A stretch of 64,000 nt of DNA from Bradyrhizobium sp. CSS354 (GTDB lineage Bacteria; Pseudomonadota; Alphaproteobacteria; Rhizobiales; Xanthobacteraceae). The stretch spans positions 98,975-162,974 of the forward strand of contig NZ_JAACFU010000016.1 of assembly GCF_029051725.1 (NCBI RefSeq). Reading direction: 5' to 3'. Numbering within the stretch: position 1 is the stretch's first letter; every line of letters begins with the position of its first letter. The notes beneath the pieces are model-generated. The model had not been told where the DNA came from. It ran no database searches and worked only from the letters and a program-made list of their open reading frames with translations. The position numbers and the translations under genes are program-made. Of this stretch, positions 1 to 8,756 are shown piece by piece.

Positions 1-1
1 G

Positions 2-604
2 CTGCGCGGCATGGCGATGCAGGGCGCGGTGCCGCCGCAGGAGCTGTCGGCGATCGCGATGGCGAAGTCGATGGTGAGCTGGCACCAGCGCCACGGCTAT
101 TGCGCCAATTGCGGCACGCGTACCGGGATGAAGGAAGGCGGCTGGAAGCGGGAGTGCCCGAGTTGCAAGGCCGAGCATTTCCCGCGCACTGACCCGGTCG
201 TGATCATGCACGTCGCCGCCGGCGACAAATGCCTGCTCGGCCGCCAGAAGCAGTTTCCGCCGGGCATGTATTCCTGCCTCGCCGGTTTCGTCGAGGCCGC
301 CGAAACCATCGAGGACGCGGTGCGCCGCGAGATCCTCGAAGAGTCCGGAATCCGCTGCACCGACGTGCAATATTACATGACCCAGCCTTGGCCCTATCCG
401 TCGTCGCTGATGATCGGCTGCAGCGCGCGGGCCGTGAGTGAGGACATCGTCGTCGATCATTCGGAGCTGGAGGATGCGCGCTGGTTCACGCGCGAGGAGG
501 CCGCCTTGATGCTGACGCGGACCCATCCCGACGGGCTCGCCGGTCCGCACCCGTTCGCCATCGCCCATCATTTGCTCGGCCGCTGGGTGCACGACAAGAG
601 CTGA
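2..604 (+). CDS. nudC: NADH pyrophosphatase NudC, 5' end outside window
   Basis: Nudix hydrolase that cleaves NAD(H) to NMN(H) and AMP, and removes NAD caps from RNA in the family. The visible part has a four-cysteine zinc ribbon (CANCG near residue 34 and CPSCK), then the Nudix box with the pattern GX5EX7REUXEEXGU (GFVEAAETIEDAVRREILEE), then TQPWPYPSS, the family's SQPWPFP-type signature that separates NudC from other Nudix enzymes. The frame is open through the window edge, and full NudC proteins are about 260-310 residues, so roughly the first third, the N-terminal domain, is missing from view. The methionine at base 11 is therefore not the true start. It ends 8 bases before the sugar kinase and is probably co-transcribed with it. 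Confidence 0.93.
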   Translation: MRGMAMQGAVPPQELSAIAMAKSMVSWHQRHGYCANCGTRTGMKEGGWKRECPSCKAEHFPRTDPVVIMHVAAGDKCLLGRQKQFPPGMYSCLAGFVEAAETIEDAVRREILEESGIRCTDVQYYMTQPWPYPSSLMIGCSARAVSEDIVVDHSELEDARWFTREEAALMLTRTHPDGLAGPHPFAIAHHLLGRWVHDKS

Positions 605-612
605 GACCGGAG

Positions 613-1566
613 ATGGCGCCCTCTGTGATCGCGCCGCGCGTCCTCTGCATCGGCATTCCCGTGCGCGACCTGACCTTTCGGGTCGAGGCCGTGCCCGCGC
701 GCGGCAGCAAGGCCAATGCCACGCACCTCGCGGAGATCTGCGGCGGCAACGCGCTCAATGCCGCGATCGCCATCGCGCGGCTTGGCGGCCGCGTCTCCTT
801 CGCGGGCCCCATGGGCGATGCCCGGGAGACGTCGAGCCGCTTCATCCTCGAACGGATGGAAGCCGAAGGCATCGAGACCACGCACATCGTCCGCATGCCG
901 GGGCTCACGACGCCGGTGTCGGCGATCATGATCGAGCCCTCGGGCGAACGAACCCTCACCATCTATCGCGATCCCATGTTGTCGACCGTGCAGCTGCCGG
1001 ACGCCGACAAGCTGCTCGCCGATTGTCAGGCGGTCCTCGTCGAGAGCCGCTGCGCATCGTTCTGCACGGACCTCTGCACTGAGGCACGCCGGCGCGGTAT
1101 TGCCGTCGTCGTCGGCGTCGATCGCGCGATGTCGCTGCAGGACAGCCTGCTCACGGCCGCCTCGCATTTGCTGTTCGCCAGTGAACAGGTGCAGGAGACC
1201 GCCGGCATCACCGATGATGGCGAGGCGTTGCAGCGCCTGGCCGCGCTCACGCCCGCCTTCCTCGCCTCCACCCGCGGTCCGCACGGCACGATCTGGCTGA
1301 ACGAGACGGGGAAGTTGGAGGAGACGCCGGCGGTCTCGGTTCAGGCGGTCGATACGCTCGGCGCCGGCGACGTCTTCCATGGCGCCTTCACGCTTCGCCT
1401 CGCCGAAGGCAGCGACGTGCGGCAGGCGCTGCAATTCGCCGCGGGCGCCGCGGCGCTGAAATGCACCCGCCACGGCGGCGGCCTGGCCGCCCCGCAACGG
1501 CTTGAAGTCGAAGAGCTTTTGAACACGCCGCCCGCGACGCCGCCCGGACGGAAGCCGAGATTATAG
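613..1566 (+). CDS. PfkB/ribokinase-family sugar kinase
   Basis: Cytoplasmic ATP-dependent carbohydrate or nucleoside kinase of the ribokinase superfamily, 317 residues, the usual length. The N-terminal substrate-side signature GGNALNAA lies at 44-51. The C-terminal PfkB signature DTLGAGD is at 247-253, with D253 as the expected catalytic base and the GAG anion hole intact. The substrate cannot be read from sequence; the closest general resemblance is to ribokinase, fructokinase or ketohexokinase-type members. It starts 8 bases after nudC, consistent with a two-gene unit. The next gene, an Lrp-type regulator, begins after a short AT-rich gap with inverted repeats, so it probably has its own promoter. 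Confidence 0.85.
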   Translation: MAPSVIAPRVLCIGIPVRDLTFRVEAVPARGSKANATHLAEICGGNALNAAIAIARLGGRVSFAGPMGDARETSSRFILERMEAEGIETTHIVRMPGLTTPVSAIMIEPSGERTLTIYRDPMLSTVQLPDADKLLADCQAVLVESRCASFCTDLCTEARRRGIAVVVGVDRAMSLQDSLLTAASHLLFASEQVQETAGITDDGEALQRLAALTPAFLASTRGPHGTIWLNETGKLEETPAVSVQAVDTLGAGDVFHGAFTLRLAEGSDVRQALQFAAGAAALKCTRHGGGLAAPQRLEVEELLNTPPATPPGRKPRL

Positions 1567-1572
1567 ACTTGC

Positions 1573-1616
1573 TATAGAAAGATTTTCTCTATATCATGGA
1601 AATCAACCCTTGATAT
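1573..1616 (+). promoter_or_regulatory. Two inverted repeats upstream of the Lrp/AsnC gene
   Basis: This is an unusually AT-rich stretch for the region. It holds TATAGA (1573-1578) facing TCTATA (1588-1593), and overlapping it ATATCA (1591-1596) facing TGATAT (1611-1616). Lrp/AsnC proteins commonly autoregulate by binding such palindromes next to their own start, so these are candidate operators. The second repeat ends 17 bases before the preferred ATG at 1634. Function is inferred. Confidence 0.45.
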
Positions 1617-1633
1617 GGAACAAAGTTCTTCAA

Positions 1634-2143
1634 ATGACCGATCTCGCCGTCCCGCTCCCCGAGACCAGCCGCCGCCTCGACGCCATCGACCGCAAGATTC
1701 TGATGGTGCTCCAGGACGATGCCTCCCTCTCCGTCGCCGAGATCGGCGACCGCGTCGGCCTGTCCTCGACCCCCTGCTGGAAGCGTATCCAGCGCCTGGA
1801 GGCAGACGGCGTGATCACCAAGCGGGTGGCGCTGGTCGACCAGAACAAGATCGGCCTCGGCATCTCCGTGTTCGTGTCGGTCGAGAGCTCCGACCATTCC
1901 GACGCCTGGCTGAAGAAATTCGCCGAAGCCGTCAGCGCCATGCCCGAGGTGATGGAGTTCTATCGTATGGCCGGCGACGTCGACTACATGCTGCGCGTCG
2001 TCGTCGCGGACATGCAGGCCTATGACGTATTCTACAAGAAACTGATCAGCGCCGTGCCGCTGAAGAACGTCACCTCGCGCTTCGCGATGGAGAAGATCAA
2101 GTCGGTCACCGCGCTGCCGATCCCGGCGGTGGTGGCGGCTTAG
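1634..2143 (+). CDS. Lrp/AsnC-family transcriptional regulator
   Basis: DNA-binding regulator of the feast/famine family, 169 residues from the ATG at 1634. A TTG 24 bases upstream is also in frame but would lie inside an inverted repeat, so the ATG is preferred. The N-terminal winged helix-turn-helix (about residues 15-65) contains IGDRVGLSSTPCWKRIQRLE, typical of the family. The C-terminal RAM/AsnC ligand domain follows, including the VMEFYRMAGDVDYMLRVV segment. Such proteins usually sense an amino acid and control its transport or metabolism; the ligand is unknown here. The palindromes directly upstream suggest autoregulation. A palindromic repeat lies between it and the convergent mutase gene. 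Confidence 0.9.
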   Translation: MTDLAVPLPETSRRLDAIDRKILMVLQDDASLSVAEIGDRVGLSSTPCWKRIQRLEADGVITKRVALVDQNKIGLGISVFVSVESSDHSDAWLKKFAEAVSAMPEVMEFYRMAGDVDYMLRVVVADMQAYDVFYKKLISAVPLKNVTSRFAMEKIKSVTALPIPAVVAA

Positions 2144-2160
2144 ACGTCACCACAGAGAAG

Positions 2161-2266
2161 CTGTCATCGCCCGGCTTGACCGGGCGATCCAGTACTCCGT
2201 GACGCCTGAAATCGATCGAGAAGCCCCGGCGTACTGGATGCCCGCCTGCGCGGGGCACGACAGCAA
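2161..2266. repeat. Palindromic intergenic repeat, family A copy 1
   Basis: Two hairpins in inverted arrangement: a CGCCCGG..CCGGGCG stem on the left, GTACTGGAT..ATCCAGTAC as outer arms, and a CCCGC..GCGGG stem on the right. It fills the gap between two convergent genes and resembles the copies at 9828-9935 and 13994-14098. It may act as a bidirectional terminator; otherwise it is a REP-like repeat. Confidence 0.75.
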
Positions 2267-2285
2267 GTGAGGCTAGCCTCGCGCC

Positions 2286-3785
2286 TCAGATCTTCTGATT
2301 GTACTCGCCGACTTCGGGATGGGTGCGCAGCACGCTGTTCACCATCTCGAACATGTCGTGCATGCGCTGCTCGGAGACCGGGCTCTCGACCACGACGACG
2401 AGCTCGGGCTTGTTGGAGGAGGCACGCACCAGGCCCCAGCTGCCGTCCTCGACCGTGACGCGGACGCCGTTGACGGTGACGAGATCGCGGATCGACTGGC
2501 CGCCGATCTTGGCGCCCTTGGTCTGCAAGCCCTCGAAGTGCTTCACCACCTTGTCGATGACGCCGTACTTCACCTCGTCGGCGCAATGCGGCGACATGGT
2601 CGGCGACGACCAGGTTTTTGGCAGCGCGTTCTTCAGATCGGCCATCGACTTGCCGGGGGCGCGGTCGAGCATGTCGCAGATCGCGAGCGCCGAGACGAGA
2701 CCGTCGTCATAGCCGCGTCCATACGGCTTGTTGAAGAAGAAATGGCCGGACTTCTCGAAGCCGGCGAGCGCACCCGTCTCATGGGTGCGGCGCTTCATGT
2801 AGGAATGGCCGGTCTTCCAGTAGGTGGTTTTTGCACCCTGCTTCTGCAGCACCGGATCGGTGATGAAGAGGCCGGTCGACTTCACGTCGACGATGAACTG
2901 CGCGTCCTTGTGGATTGCCGACATGTCGCGCGCCAGCATCACGCCGACCTTGTCGGCAAAGATCTCCTCTCCGGTGTTGTCGACGACGCCGCAGCGATCG
3001 CCGTCACCGTCGAAGCCGAGGCCCACATCGGCCTTGTGCTGCAGCACCGCGTCGCGGATCGCGTGCAGCATCTCCATGTCTTCGGGGTTCGGATTGTATT
3101 TCGGGAAGGTGTGGTCGAGTTCGGTGTCGAGCGGGATCACCTCGCAGCCGATCGCCTCCAGCACCTGCGGCGCGAACGCGCCTGCCGTGCCGTTGCCGCA
3201 GGCCGCGACGACCTTGAGCTTGCGCTTGAGCTTCGGACGGCTGGTGAGATCGGCGATGTAGCGCGCCGGATAATTCTCGTGGAATTGATAGGAGCCGCCG
3301 GCCTTGTTCTTGAACTCGGCGCCCAGCACGATCTCCTTCAGCCGCGTCATCTCGTCGGGACCGAAGGTCAGCGGGCGGTTGGCGCCCATCTTCACGCCGG
3401 TCCAGCCATTGTCGTTGTGTGAGGCCGTGACCATGGCGCAGCAGGGCACGTCGAGGTCGAACTGCGCGAAATAGGCCATCGGCGTCACCGCGAGCCCGAT
3501 GTCGTGCACCTTGCAGCCTGCTGCCATCAGGCCGGAGATCAGCGCATATTTGATCGAGGCCGAATAGCCGCGGAAATCATGACCGGTGACGATCTCCTGG
3601 CTGACGCCGAGCTCCGCGATCAGCGCGCCCAGCCCCATGCCGAGCGCCTGGATTCCCATCAGGTTGATTTCCTTCTGGAACAGCCAGCGCGCGTCGTATT
3701 CGCGAAAGCCCGTGGCCTTCACCATCGGCTCGGATTCGAAGGCATAGGTGTTGGGCAGCAACACGGATTTCGGCTTGGGGAACAT
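2286..3785 (-). CDS. Phosphomannomutase/phosphoglucomutase
   Basis: Alpha-D-phosphohexomutase of 499 residues that interconverts hexose 1- and 6-phosphates for nucleotide-sugar and polysaccharide synthesis. Motifs in order are the phosphoserine loop TASHND with S122, the metal loop DGDGDR at 259-264, the sugar-binding loop FEKSGH (usually GEMSGH), and the phosphate-binding C-terminal domain with RASSNKPELV. The start at 3785 (MFPKPKSVLL) is chosen because the frame stays open a further 396 bases upstream but loses family similarity there. Length and motifs match AlgC/ManB-type enzymes. Together with the UDP-glucose dehydrogenase nearby it can supply exopolysaccharide precursors, although the two are not in one operon. 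Confidence 0.92.
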   Translation of the reverse strand: MFPKPKSVLLPNTYAFESEPMVKATGFREYDARWLFQKEINLMGIQALGMGLGALIAELGVSQEIVTGHDFRGYSASIKYALISGLMAAGCKVHDIGLAVTPMAYFAQFDLDVPCCAMVTASHNDNGWTGVKMGANRPLTFGPDEMTRLKEIVLGAEFKNKAGGSYQFHENYPARYIADLTSRPKLKRKLKVVAACGNGTAGAFAPQVLEAIGCEVIPLDTELDHTFPKYNPNPEDMEMLHAIRDAVLQHKADVGLGFDGDGDRCGVVDNTGEEIFADKVGVMLARDMSAIHKDAQFIVDVKSTGLFITDPVLQKQGAKTTYWKTGHSYMKRRTHETGALAGFEKSGHFFFNKPYGRGYDDGLVSALAICDMLDRAPGKSMADLKNALPKTWSSPTMSPHCADEVKYGVIDKVVKHFEGLQTKGAKIGGQSIRDLVTVNGVRVTVEDGSWGLVRASSNKPELVVVVESPVSEQRMHDMFEMVNSVLRTHPEVGEYNQKI

Positions 3786-3975
3786 TGAGACGGTCTCGTG
3801 AAAAAGAGCCAGGATTTGATGCAGCCTTAGCGAATGCCGGGCTGCAGCGGAAGGCGGGAATGGCAGCTTATGGATGATAATTGCGGCAGTTTGGTAACGG
3901 GGAAATCTGGCCGCGAGAGCGGTCGGAATAGAGATTTTCTTGAAATATGCGGTCGCCGGAGCCTTTGAGAGACCC

Positions 3976-4488
3976 TTACTGCTCCAGCACCATCTGACCG
4001 TTGGCGTATTCGAAGCGCTTGAGGCCGGAGAGGAAGGAGAGGCCGAGCAGGTTCTCGGACAGCGCCTCGTCCGGCAGCACCATGGCGTCGACATCGCGCA
4101 CCACGAGGCCGCCAACATCGAGCATGGCGATGCGGGTGCGCGCGGCCTTGATGGTGCCATTGGCGGTGGAGACGGTGGCATTGTAATCGCTGCGCGAGGG
4201 ACGCAGGCCGAAGCGGGCGGCCGAGGTCTCGTTCAGCGCAACCACGGAGGCGCCGGTGTCGACCATGAAGCCGATGCGCTGACCTTCGATCCGGCCCTCG
4301 GTCTGGAAGTGGCCGCGACCGTCGCGGGGGATGTTGAGGCTGCGGCCGCCGGCCGGCGCGATGGACGCGACTGCTACCGTGCGCGGCACCGACGTCGCCG
4401 AGGCGGAGCTCATCCTGTCCGCCATCTGCGCCATGAAGGTGCCGAGGCCGATCATGATCGCTGCGAAGATCATTATGTTACGCATCAC
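3976..4488 (-). CDS. Exported retropepsin-like aspartic protease (clan AA, TIGR02281 type)
   Basis: A 170-residue protein with an N-terminal hydrophobic segment (about residues 4-20) that acts as signal or membrane anchor, followed by a single retropepsin-like domain. The catalytic motif is VDTGAS with D77. Hydrophobic-hydrophobic-Gly spacing is seen again at ENLLGLSFL near residue 147, as in the family. These proteins are single-domain and need to dimerise for activity; substrates are unknown in most bacteria. It stands alone on the minus strand, about 190 bases upstream of the mutase start and 123 bases downstream of hrpB. The assignment to the family is firm; the physiological role is not. 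Confidence 0.85.
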   Translation of the reverse strand: MMRNIMIFAAIMIGLGTFMAQMADRMSSASATSVPRTVAVASIAPAGGRSLNIPRDGRGHFQTEGRIEGQRIGFMVDTGASVVALNETSAARFGLRPSRSDYNATVSTANGTIKAARTRIAMLDVGGLVVRDVDAMVLPDEALSENLLGLSFLSGLKRFEYANGQMVLEQ

Positions 4489-4611
4489 ACCACTTCCGAG
4501 CCGAAGCTCGATTTCACCACGCGGCAGGCCGCTCCGCGAGCGAGGCTGCGGCCAGAGCTGTGCTATTTTGACGAAAAGGATGAGCGGACAGTTAATGCGT
4601 GTTCGTAACGC

Positions 4612-7089
4612 TCACGTCCCGCGCGGCTTGACCCGCCGGGTCGGCAGCGCATTCGCCGGATCTTCCGGCCAGGGATGGCGCGGGTAGCGGCCGCGCAAAT
4701 CGGAGCGCACGGCATTGTAGCTGCCGCGCCAGAAACCAGGGAGATCGCGCGTCACCTGCACCGGGCGCTGCGCCGGCGACAGCAGCTCCAGCACCAGCGG
4801 CACCTTGCCGGCGGCGATCGACGGATGGGTGTTGAGGCCGAACAATTCCTGGAGCCGCACCGCGATGGTCGGCCCCTGCTCGGCTTCATAGTCAATCGCG
4901 AGCACGCTTCCGGTCGGCGCCTCGAAATGCGTCGGCGCCTCGCGGTCGAGCCGTGCGCGCATCTCCCACGGCAGCAACGCCATCAGTGCGTCGGAGAGAT
5001 CGCCGGCGGAGATATCCTTCAGCGCGATCTTGTCGTAGAGCGCCGGCACCAGCCAATCGTCGCGCCGCGCGATCAACCCATCGTCCGACAGGTCAGGCCA
5101 GCTGTCGCCCTCGGCCTTGCGCAAAAATATCACGCGATCGCGCCATTGTTTGGCGGCCTTCGACCAGGGCAGCCGGTCGAGGCCCGCGGCGATCAGCCCG
5201 TCCGCGAAGATACGCGCTGTGTCCTCCGAGGGCGATACGGCGAGCGTCGCCTCGGAGAGCGTGATCGCGTGCAGCGCGCGCTTGCGCCGCGCCCGCAACG
5301 CCATCGCGCCGCGATCGAACGAGATCTCCTCGACGGATTCGATATGCTCGGCGAAATGCTGCTCGATCTCGTCCTGCGAGATTTGCGCTGCGAGCAGAAT
5401 GCGTCCGCTCGCCGCCGTGCCTGTCATCTCGCCGATCGCGATATAGGGCGCGCGGGCGAGTGACGAGGTCTGATCGACGGCGGCACCACGGCCGTTGGCG
5501 AGCACGAAGCTGCCATTGCCGCGGTTGCGCGCGACGCGATCCGGGAAGGCGTAGGCGAGCATCAGGCCGGTCGAGAGGCCGCCTTCTCCGGTCGCCGCCT
5601 TCTCCGACGCCGCCACCTGCGAGGCCCAGCGCCGCGCGAGGTCGCGCGCGCTTGCTGCACGCGGGGAACGGTCGCGGCGGAACTGATCGCGCCGGTGCTC
5701 GAGATCGACGCTGTCGCCGCCGAGCCCGCGCTCGGTGATGATGGCGGCGATCTCGGCGGCGGCTTCGCCCTCGCCGGCACGATGCGAATCCACGATCATG
5801 CGCGCGAGCCGCGGCGGCAGCGCCAGCGCGCGCAAGCTCTTGCCTTCCGCGGTGATGCGGCCGTCGCCATCGAGCGCATTGAGCTCGGAGAGCAGGCTTT
5901 TTGCTTCCTTCCAGGCCGGCTGCGGCGGCGGGTCGAGAAACGACAGCGCGGCAGGATCGGCGACGCCCCATTGCGCGAGATCGAGCACCAGCGAGGACAG
6001 ATCGGCGCTGAGGATCTCGGGCTGGGTGTAGGGCGCGAGCGAGGCCGTCTGAGGTTCGTCCCAGAGCCGGTAGCAGACACCGGGCTCGGTGCGGCCGGCG
6101 CGGCCGCGGCGCTGGTCCGCCGCCGCGCGCGAGACGCGCACGGTCTCGAGCCGGGTCAGGCCGATGTCGGGCTCGTAGCGCGGCACGCGGGCAAGACCCG
6201 AATCGACCACGATGCGCACGCCCTCGATGGTGAGCGAGGTTTCCGCGATCGAAGTCGCCAGCACCACCTTGCGCGTGCCCTTGGGCGCCGGCGAGATGGC
6301 ACGATCCTGCACGGCGGCGTCGAGCGCGCCGAACAGCGGCACGATTTCAATGCTGGAATCCTGCACGCGTTCGCCGAGGAAATTCTGGGTGCGGCGGATT
6401 TCAGCGGCGCCCGGCAGGAACGCCAGCACCGAGCCGGCATCGGCGCGCAATGCCGAGGCGATAGCATCCGCCATCTGCCGCTCCACCGGGACGTCCGCCT
6501 TGCGGCCGAGATAGCGCGTCTCGACCGGAAAGGCGCGGCCCTCGCTTTCGACGACGGGCGCTTCGCCGAGCAATCTTGCCACGCGGGCGCCATCGAGCGT
6601 TGCCGACATCACGAGGATGCGCAAATCCTCACGCAGGCCGGTTTGCGCATCGCGCGCCAGCGCGAGGCCCATGTCGGCATCGAGCGAGCGCTCGTGGAAT
6701 TCGTCGAACAGGACGGCGGCGATGCCCGATAGCTCGGGATCGTCGAGGATCTGGCGGGTGAAGATACCCTCCGTCACCACCTCGATGCGGGTCGCGCGCG
6801 AAATCTTTGAGCCGAAGCGGACGCGATAGCCGACGGTCTCGCCGGCCCTCTCACCAAGTGATTTGGCCATGCGGTCGGCGCTGGCGCGCGCCGCGATGCG
6901 CCGCGGCTCCAGCACGATGATCTTCTTGCCCTTCGCCCATGGGGCATCGAGCAGCGCCAGTGGCACGCGCGTGGTCTTGCCGGCGCCCGGGGGCGCCACC
7001 AGCACGGCGGCGTTATGCGCCTCCAGCGTGCGCGAGAGGTCGTCGAGCACGGCATCGATCGGGAGGGGCGTGTCGAAACTGCGGGGCAA
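4612..7089 (-). CDS. hrpB: ATP-dependent helicase HrpB
   Basis: DEAH/RHA-family NTP-dependent helicase of 825 residues from the chosen start, as long as known HrpB. Motifs are Walker A APPGAGKT at 32-39, the box FDEFHERS (the DEFH variant typical of HrpB), SAT in VMSATLDG, motif VI QRRGRAGRT, then helicase-associated and HrpB C-terminal domains. The start is a TTG at 7089 (translating as MPRSFDTPLP), because homologues begin at this PRSFDTPLP segment. The open frame upstream to 7170 runs through a palindromic repeat and is unlikely to be coded. The cellular role of HrpB is poorly defined in most bacteria. Confidence 0.93.
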   Translation of the reverse strand: MPRSFDTPLPIDAVLDDLSRTLEAHNAAVLVAPPGAGKTTRVPLALLDAPWAKGKKIIVLEPRRIAARASADRMAKSLGERAGETVGYRVRFGSKISRATRIEVVTEGIFTRQILDDPELSGIAAVLFDEFHERSLDADMGLALARDAQTGLREDLRILVMSATLDGARVARLLGEAPVVESEGRAFPVETRYLGRKADVPVERQMADAIASALRADAGSVLAFLPGAAEIRRTQNFLGERVQDSSIEIVPLFGALDAAVQDRAISPAPKGTRKVVLATSIAETSLTIEGVRIVVDSGLARVPRYEPDIGLTRLETVRVSRAAADQRRGRAGRTEPGVCYRLWDEPQTASLAPYTQPEILSADLSSLVLDLAQWGVADPAALSFLDPPPQPAWKEAKSLLSELNALDGDGRITAEGKSLRALALPPRLARMIVDSHRAGEGEAAAEIAAIITERGLGGDSVDLEHRRDQFRRDRSPRAASARDLARRWASQVAASEKAATGEGGLSTGLMLAYAFPDRVARNRGNGSFVLANGRGAAVDQTSSLARAPYIAIGEMTGTAASGRILLAAQISQDEIEQHFAEHIESVEEISFDRGAMALRARRKRALHAITLSEATLAVSPSEDTARIFADGLIAAGLDRLPWSKAAKQWRDRVIFLRKAEGDSWPDLSDDGLIARRDDWLVPALYDKIALKDISAGDLSDALMALLPWEMRARLDREAPTHFEAPTGSVLAIDYEAEQGPTIAVRLQELFGLNTHPSIAAGKVPLVLELLSPAQRPVQVTRDLPGFWRGSYNAVRSDLRGRYPRHPWPEDPANALPTRRVKPRGT

Positions 7090-7105
7090 AGAACTATCCG
7101 ATCGA

Positions 7106-7218
7106 CATGCCCGGGCAATAGCGCGAAGCGCGTCTTCGCGCAGAAGTCCAGGGCATCCACGTTCTTTCAACCGAGAGTGAACAAGACGTGGATGGCCGGG
7201 ACAAGCCCGGCCATGACG
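7106..7218. repeat. Palindromic intergenic repeat, family B copy 2
   Basis: The right half is the hairpin GGCCGGGACAAGCCCGGCC preceded by CGTGGAT, matching the copy at 15500-15583. The left half holds ATGCCCGGGCAA, a second stem GCGCGAAGCGCGTCTTCGCGC and GCATCCACG. It lies between ugd and hrpB and makes the upstream in-frame extension of hrpB implausible. Confidence 0.7.
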
Positions 7219-7246
7219 GTTTTAGCCCGACAACGACATGCAACTT

Positions 7247-8563
7247 TCAGCCCTGCACCGGCGGCCGTCCGACACTCTCATAAACGAAGCCGGCCGCAGC
7301 CATCTCCTCGGGGCGGTAGATGTTGCGCAAGTCGACGATGACGGGCTGCGCCATGGTCGCCTTCAGCCGGTCGAGATCGAGCGCCCGGAACTGCACCCAT
7401 TCGGTGACGATGACGATCGCATCGGCGCCTTCCGCGCAGGAATAGGCGTCCTCGCAATAAGTGATGCTGGGCAGCTCGCTCTTCGCCTGCTCCATGCCGA
7501 CGGGATCGAAGGCCTTCACCTTCGCGCCCATGTCGATCAGGCCCGTGACCAACGGGATCGACGGCGCATCGCGCATGTCGTCGGTGTCGGGCTTGAAGGT
7601 GAGGCCGAGCACGGCGATGGTCTTGCCGCGCAGCGAGCCGCCGAGCGCCTGGCTCACTTTTCGCGCCATCGCGCGCTTGCGGTTCTCGTTGACCGCCAGC
7701 ACGGATTCGACGATGCGAAGGCTCACATCGTAGTCCTGCGCGATCTTGATCAGCGCCTTGGTGTCCTTCGGGAAGCACGAGCCGCCGAAGCCGGGACCGG
7801 CATGCAGGAATTTGGTGCCGATGCGGTTGTCCAGGCCAATGCCGCGCGCGACCTCCTGCACGTTGGCGCCGACCTTTTCGGAGAGGTCCGCGATCTCGTT
7901 GATGAAGGTGATCTTGGTCGCAAGGAAGGCGTTAGCCGCGTATTTGATCATCTCGGCGGTGCGGCGTTCCGTGAACATCAGCGGCGCCTGGTTCAGTGAC
8001 AGCGGCCGATAGATGTCGCTCATCACCTTGCGGCCGCGCTCGTCGGAGGTGCCGACCACGATGCGATCAGGAAATTTGAAGTCACGGATCGCCGCGCCCT
8101 CGCGCAGGAATTCAGGGTTCGAGGCGACGACCACGTCGGCCTTGGGGCTGGTTTCGCGGATGATGCGCTCGACCTCGTCGCCGGTGCCGACCGGTACGGT
8201 CGACTTGGTCACGACGACGGTGAAGCCGGACAGCGACTGCGCGATCTCTTTCGCGGCGGCATAGACGTAGGACAGATCGGCGTGACCGTCGCCGCGGCGC
8301 GAGGGCGTGCCGACTGCGATGAAGACAGCATCGGCATCCGCGACCGGCTTGGACAAATCGGTGGTGAACTCCAGCCGCTTGGCCTTGACGTTGGTCGCGA
8401 CCAGTTCGTCGAGCCCGGGCTCGTAGATCGGGATCTCGCCGCGATGAAGCGCCGCGATCTTCTTCTCGTCCTTGTCGACGCAGATGACGTCGTGACCGAA
8501 ATCCGCAAAGCACGCTCCGGACACCAGTCCCACATAGCCCGTGCCGATCATAGCAATGCGCAT
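7247..8563 (-). CDS. ugd: UDP-glucose 6-dehydrogenase
   Basis: NAD-dependent enzyme that oxidises UDP-glucose twice to UDP-glucuronate, a precursor for capsule, exopolysaccharide and lipid modifications. It has 438 residues, standard length. The Rossmann motif GTGYVGL is at 7-13. The catalytic region GFGGSCFPKD includes the thioester cysteine C263, and the substrate-binding KYAANAFLATKITFINE helix is intact. UDP-glucose specificity over GDP-mannose is the likely reading from overall similarity, but is not proved by the motifs. The upstream gap of 193 bases to the divergent acyltransferase gene probably carries both promoters. Confidence 0.93.
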   Translation of the reverse strand: MRIAMIGTGYVGLVSGACFADFGHDVICVDKDEKKIAALHRGEIPIYEPGLDELVATNVKAKRLEFTTDLSKPVADADAVFIAVGTPSRRGDGHADLSYVYAAAKEIAQSLSGFTVVVTKSTVPVGTGDEVERIIRETSPKADVVVASNPEFLREGAAIRDFKFPDRIVVGTSDERGRKVMSDIYRPLSLNQAPLMFTERRTAEMIKYAANAFLATKITFINEIADLSEKVGANVQEVARGIGLDNRIGTKFLHAGPGFGGSCFPKDTKALIKIAQDYDVSLRIVESVLAVNENRKRAMARKVSQALGGSLRGKTIAVLGLTFKPDTDDMRDAPSIPLVTGLIDMGAKVKAFDPVGMEQAKSELPSITYCEDAYSCAEGADAIVIVTEWVQFRALDLDRLKATMAQPVIVDLRNIYRPEEMAAAGFVYESVGRPPVQG

Positions 8564-8756
8564 GAAAAACCCTGTTTGGCTTGGTTAACGAAACCGCAAT
8601 TCCAAGGCGGTTTAGCATTTTCCCGGGGTGAGGGAACAGCCCGCGTGCAAAAAACGGCACGGCAATTGTACCGGTAAAGAAATCGTAAGCAGCAAGGCGG
8701 CAAACTGCCCCGCGTTCACGCAGATCCTGGCGGAACACGCCTCAAAAAGAGACACC

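Noticed and set aside
7090..7170. N-terminal extension of hrpB
   Set aside because: The extension is translated from a palindromic intergenic repeat and is not part of the HrpB family N-terminus.
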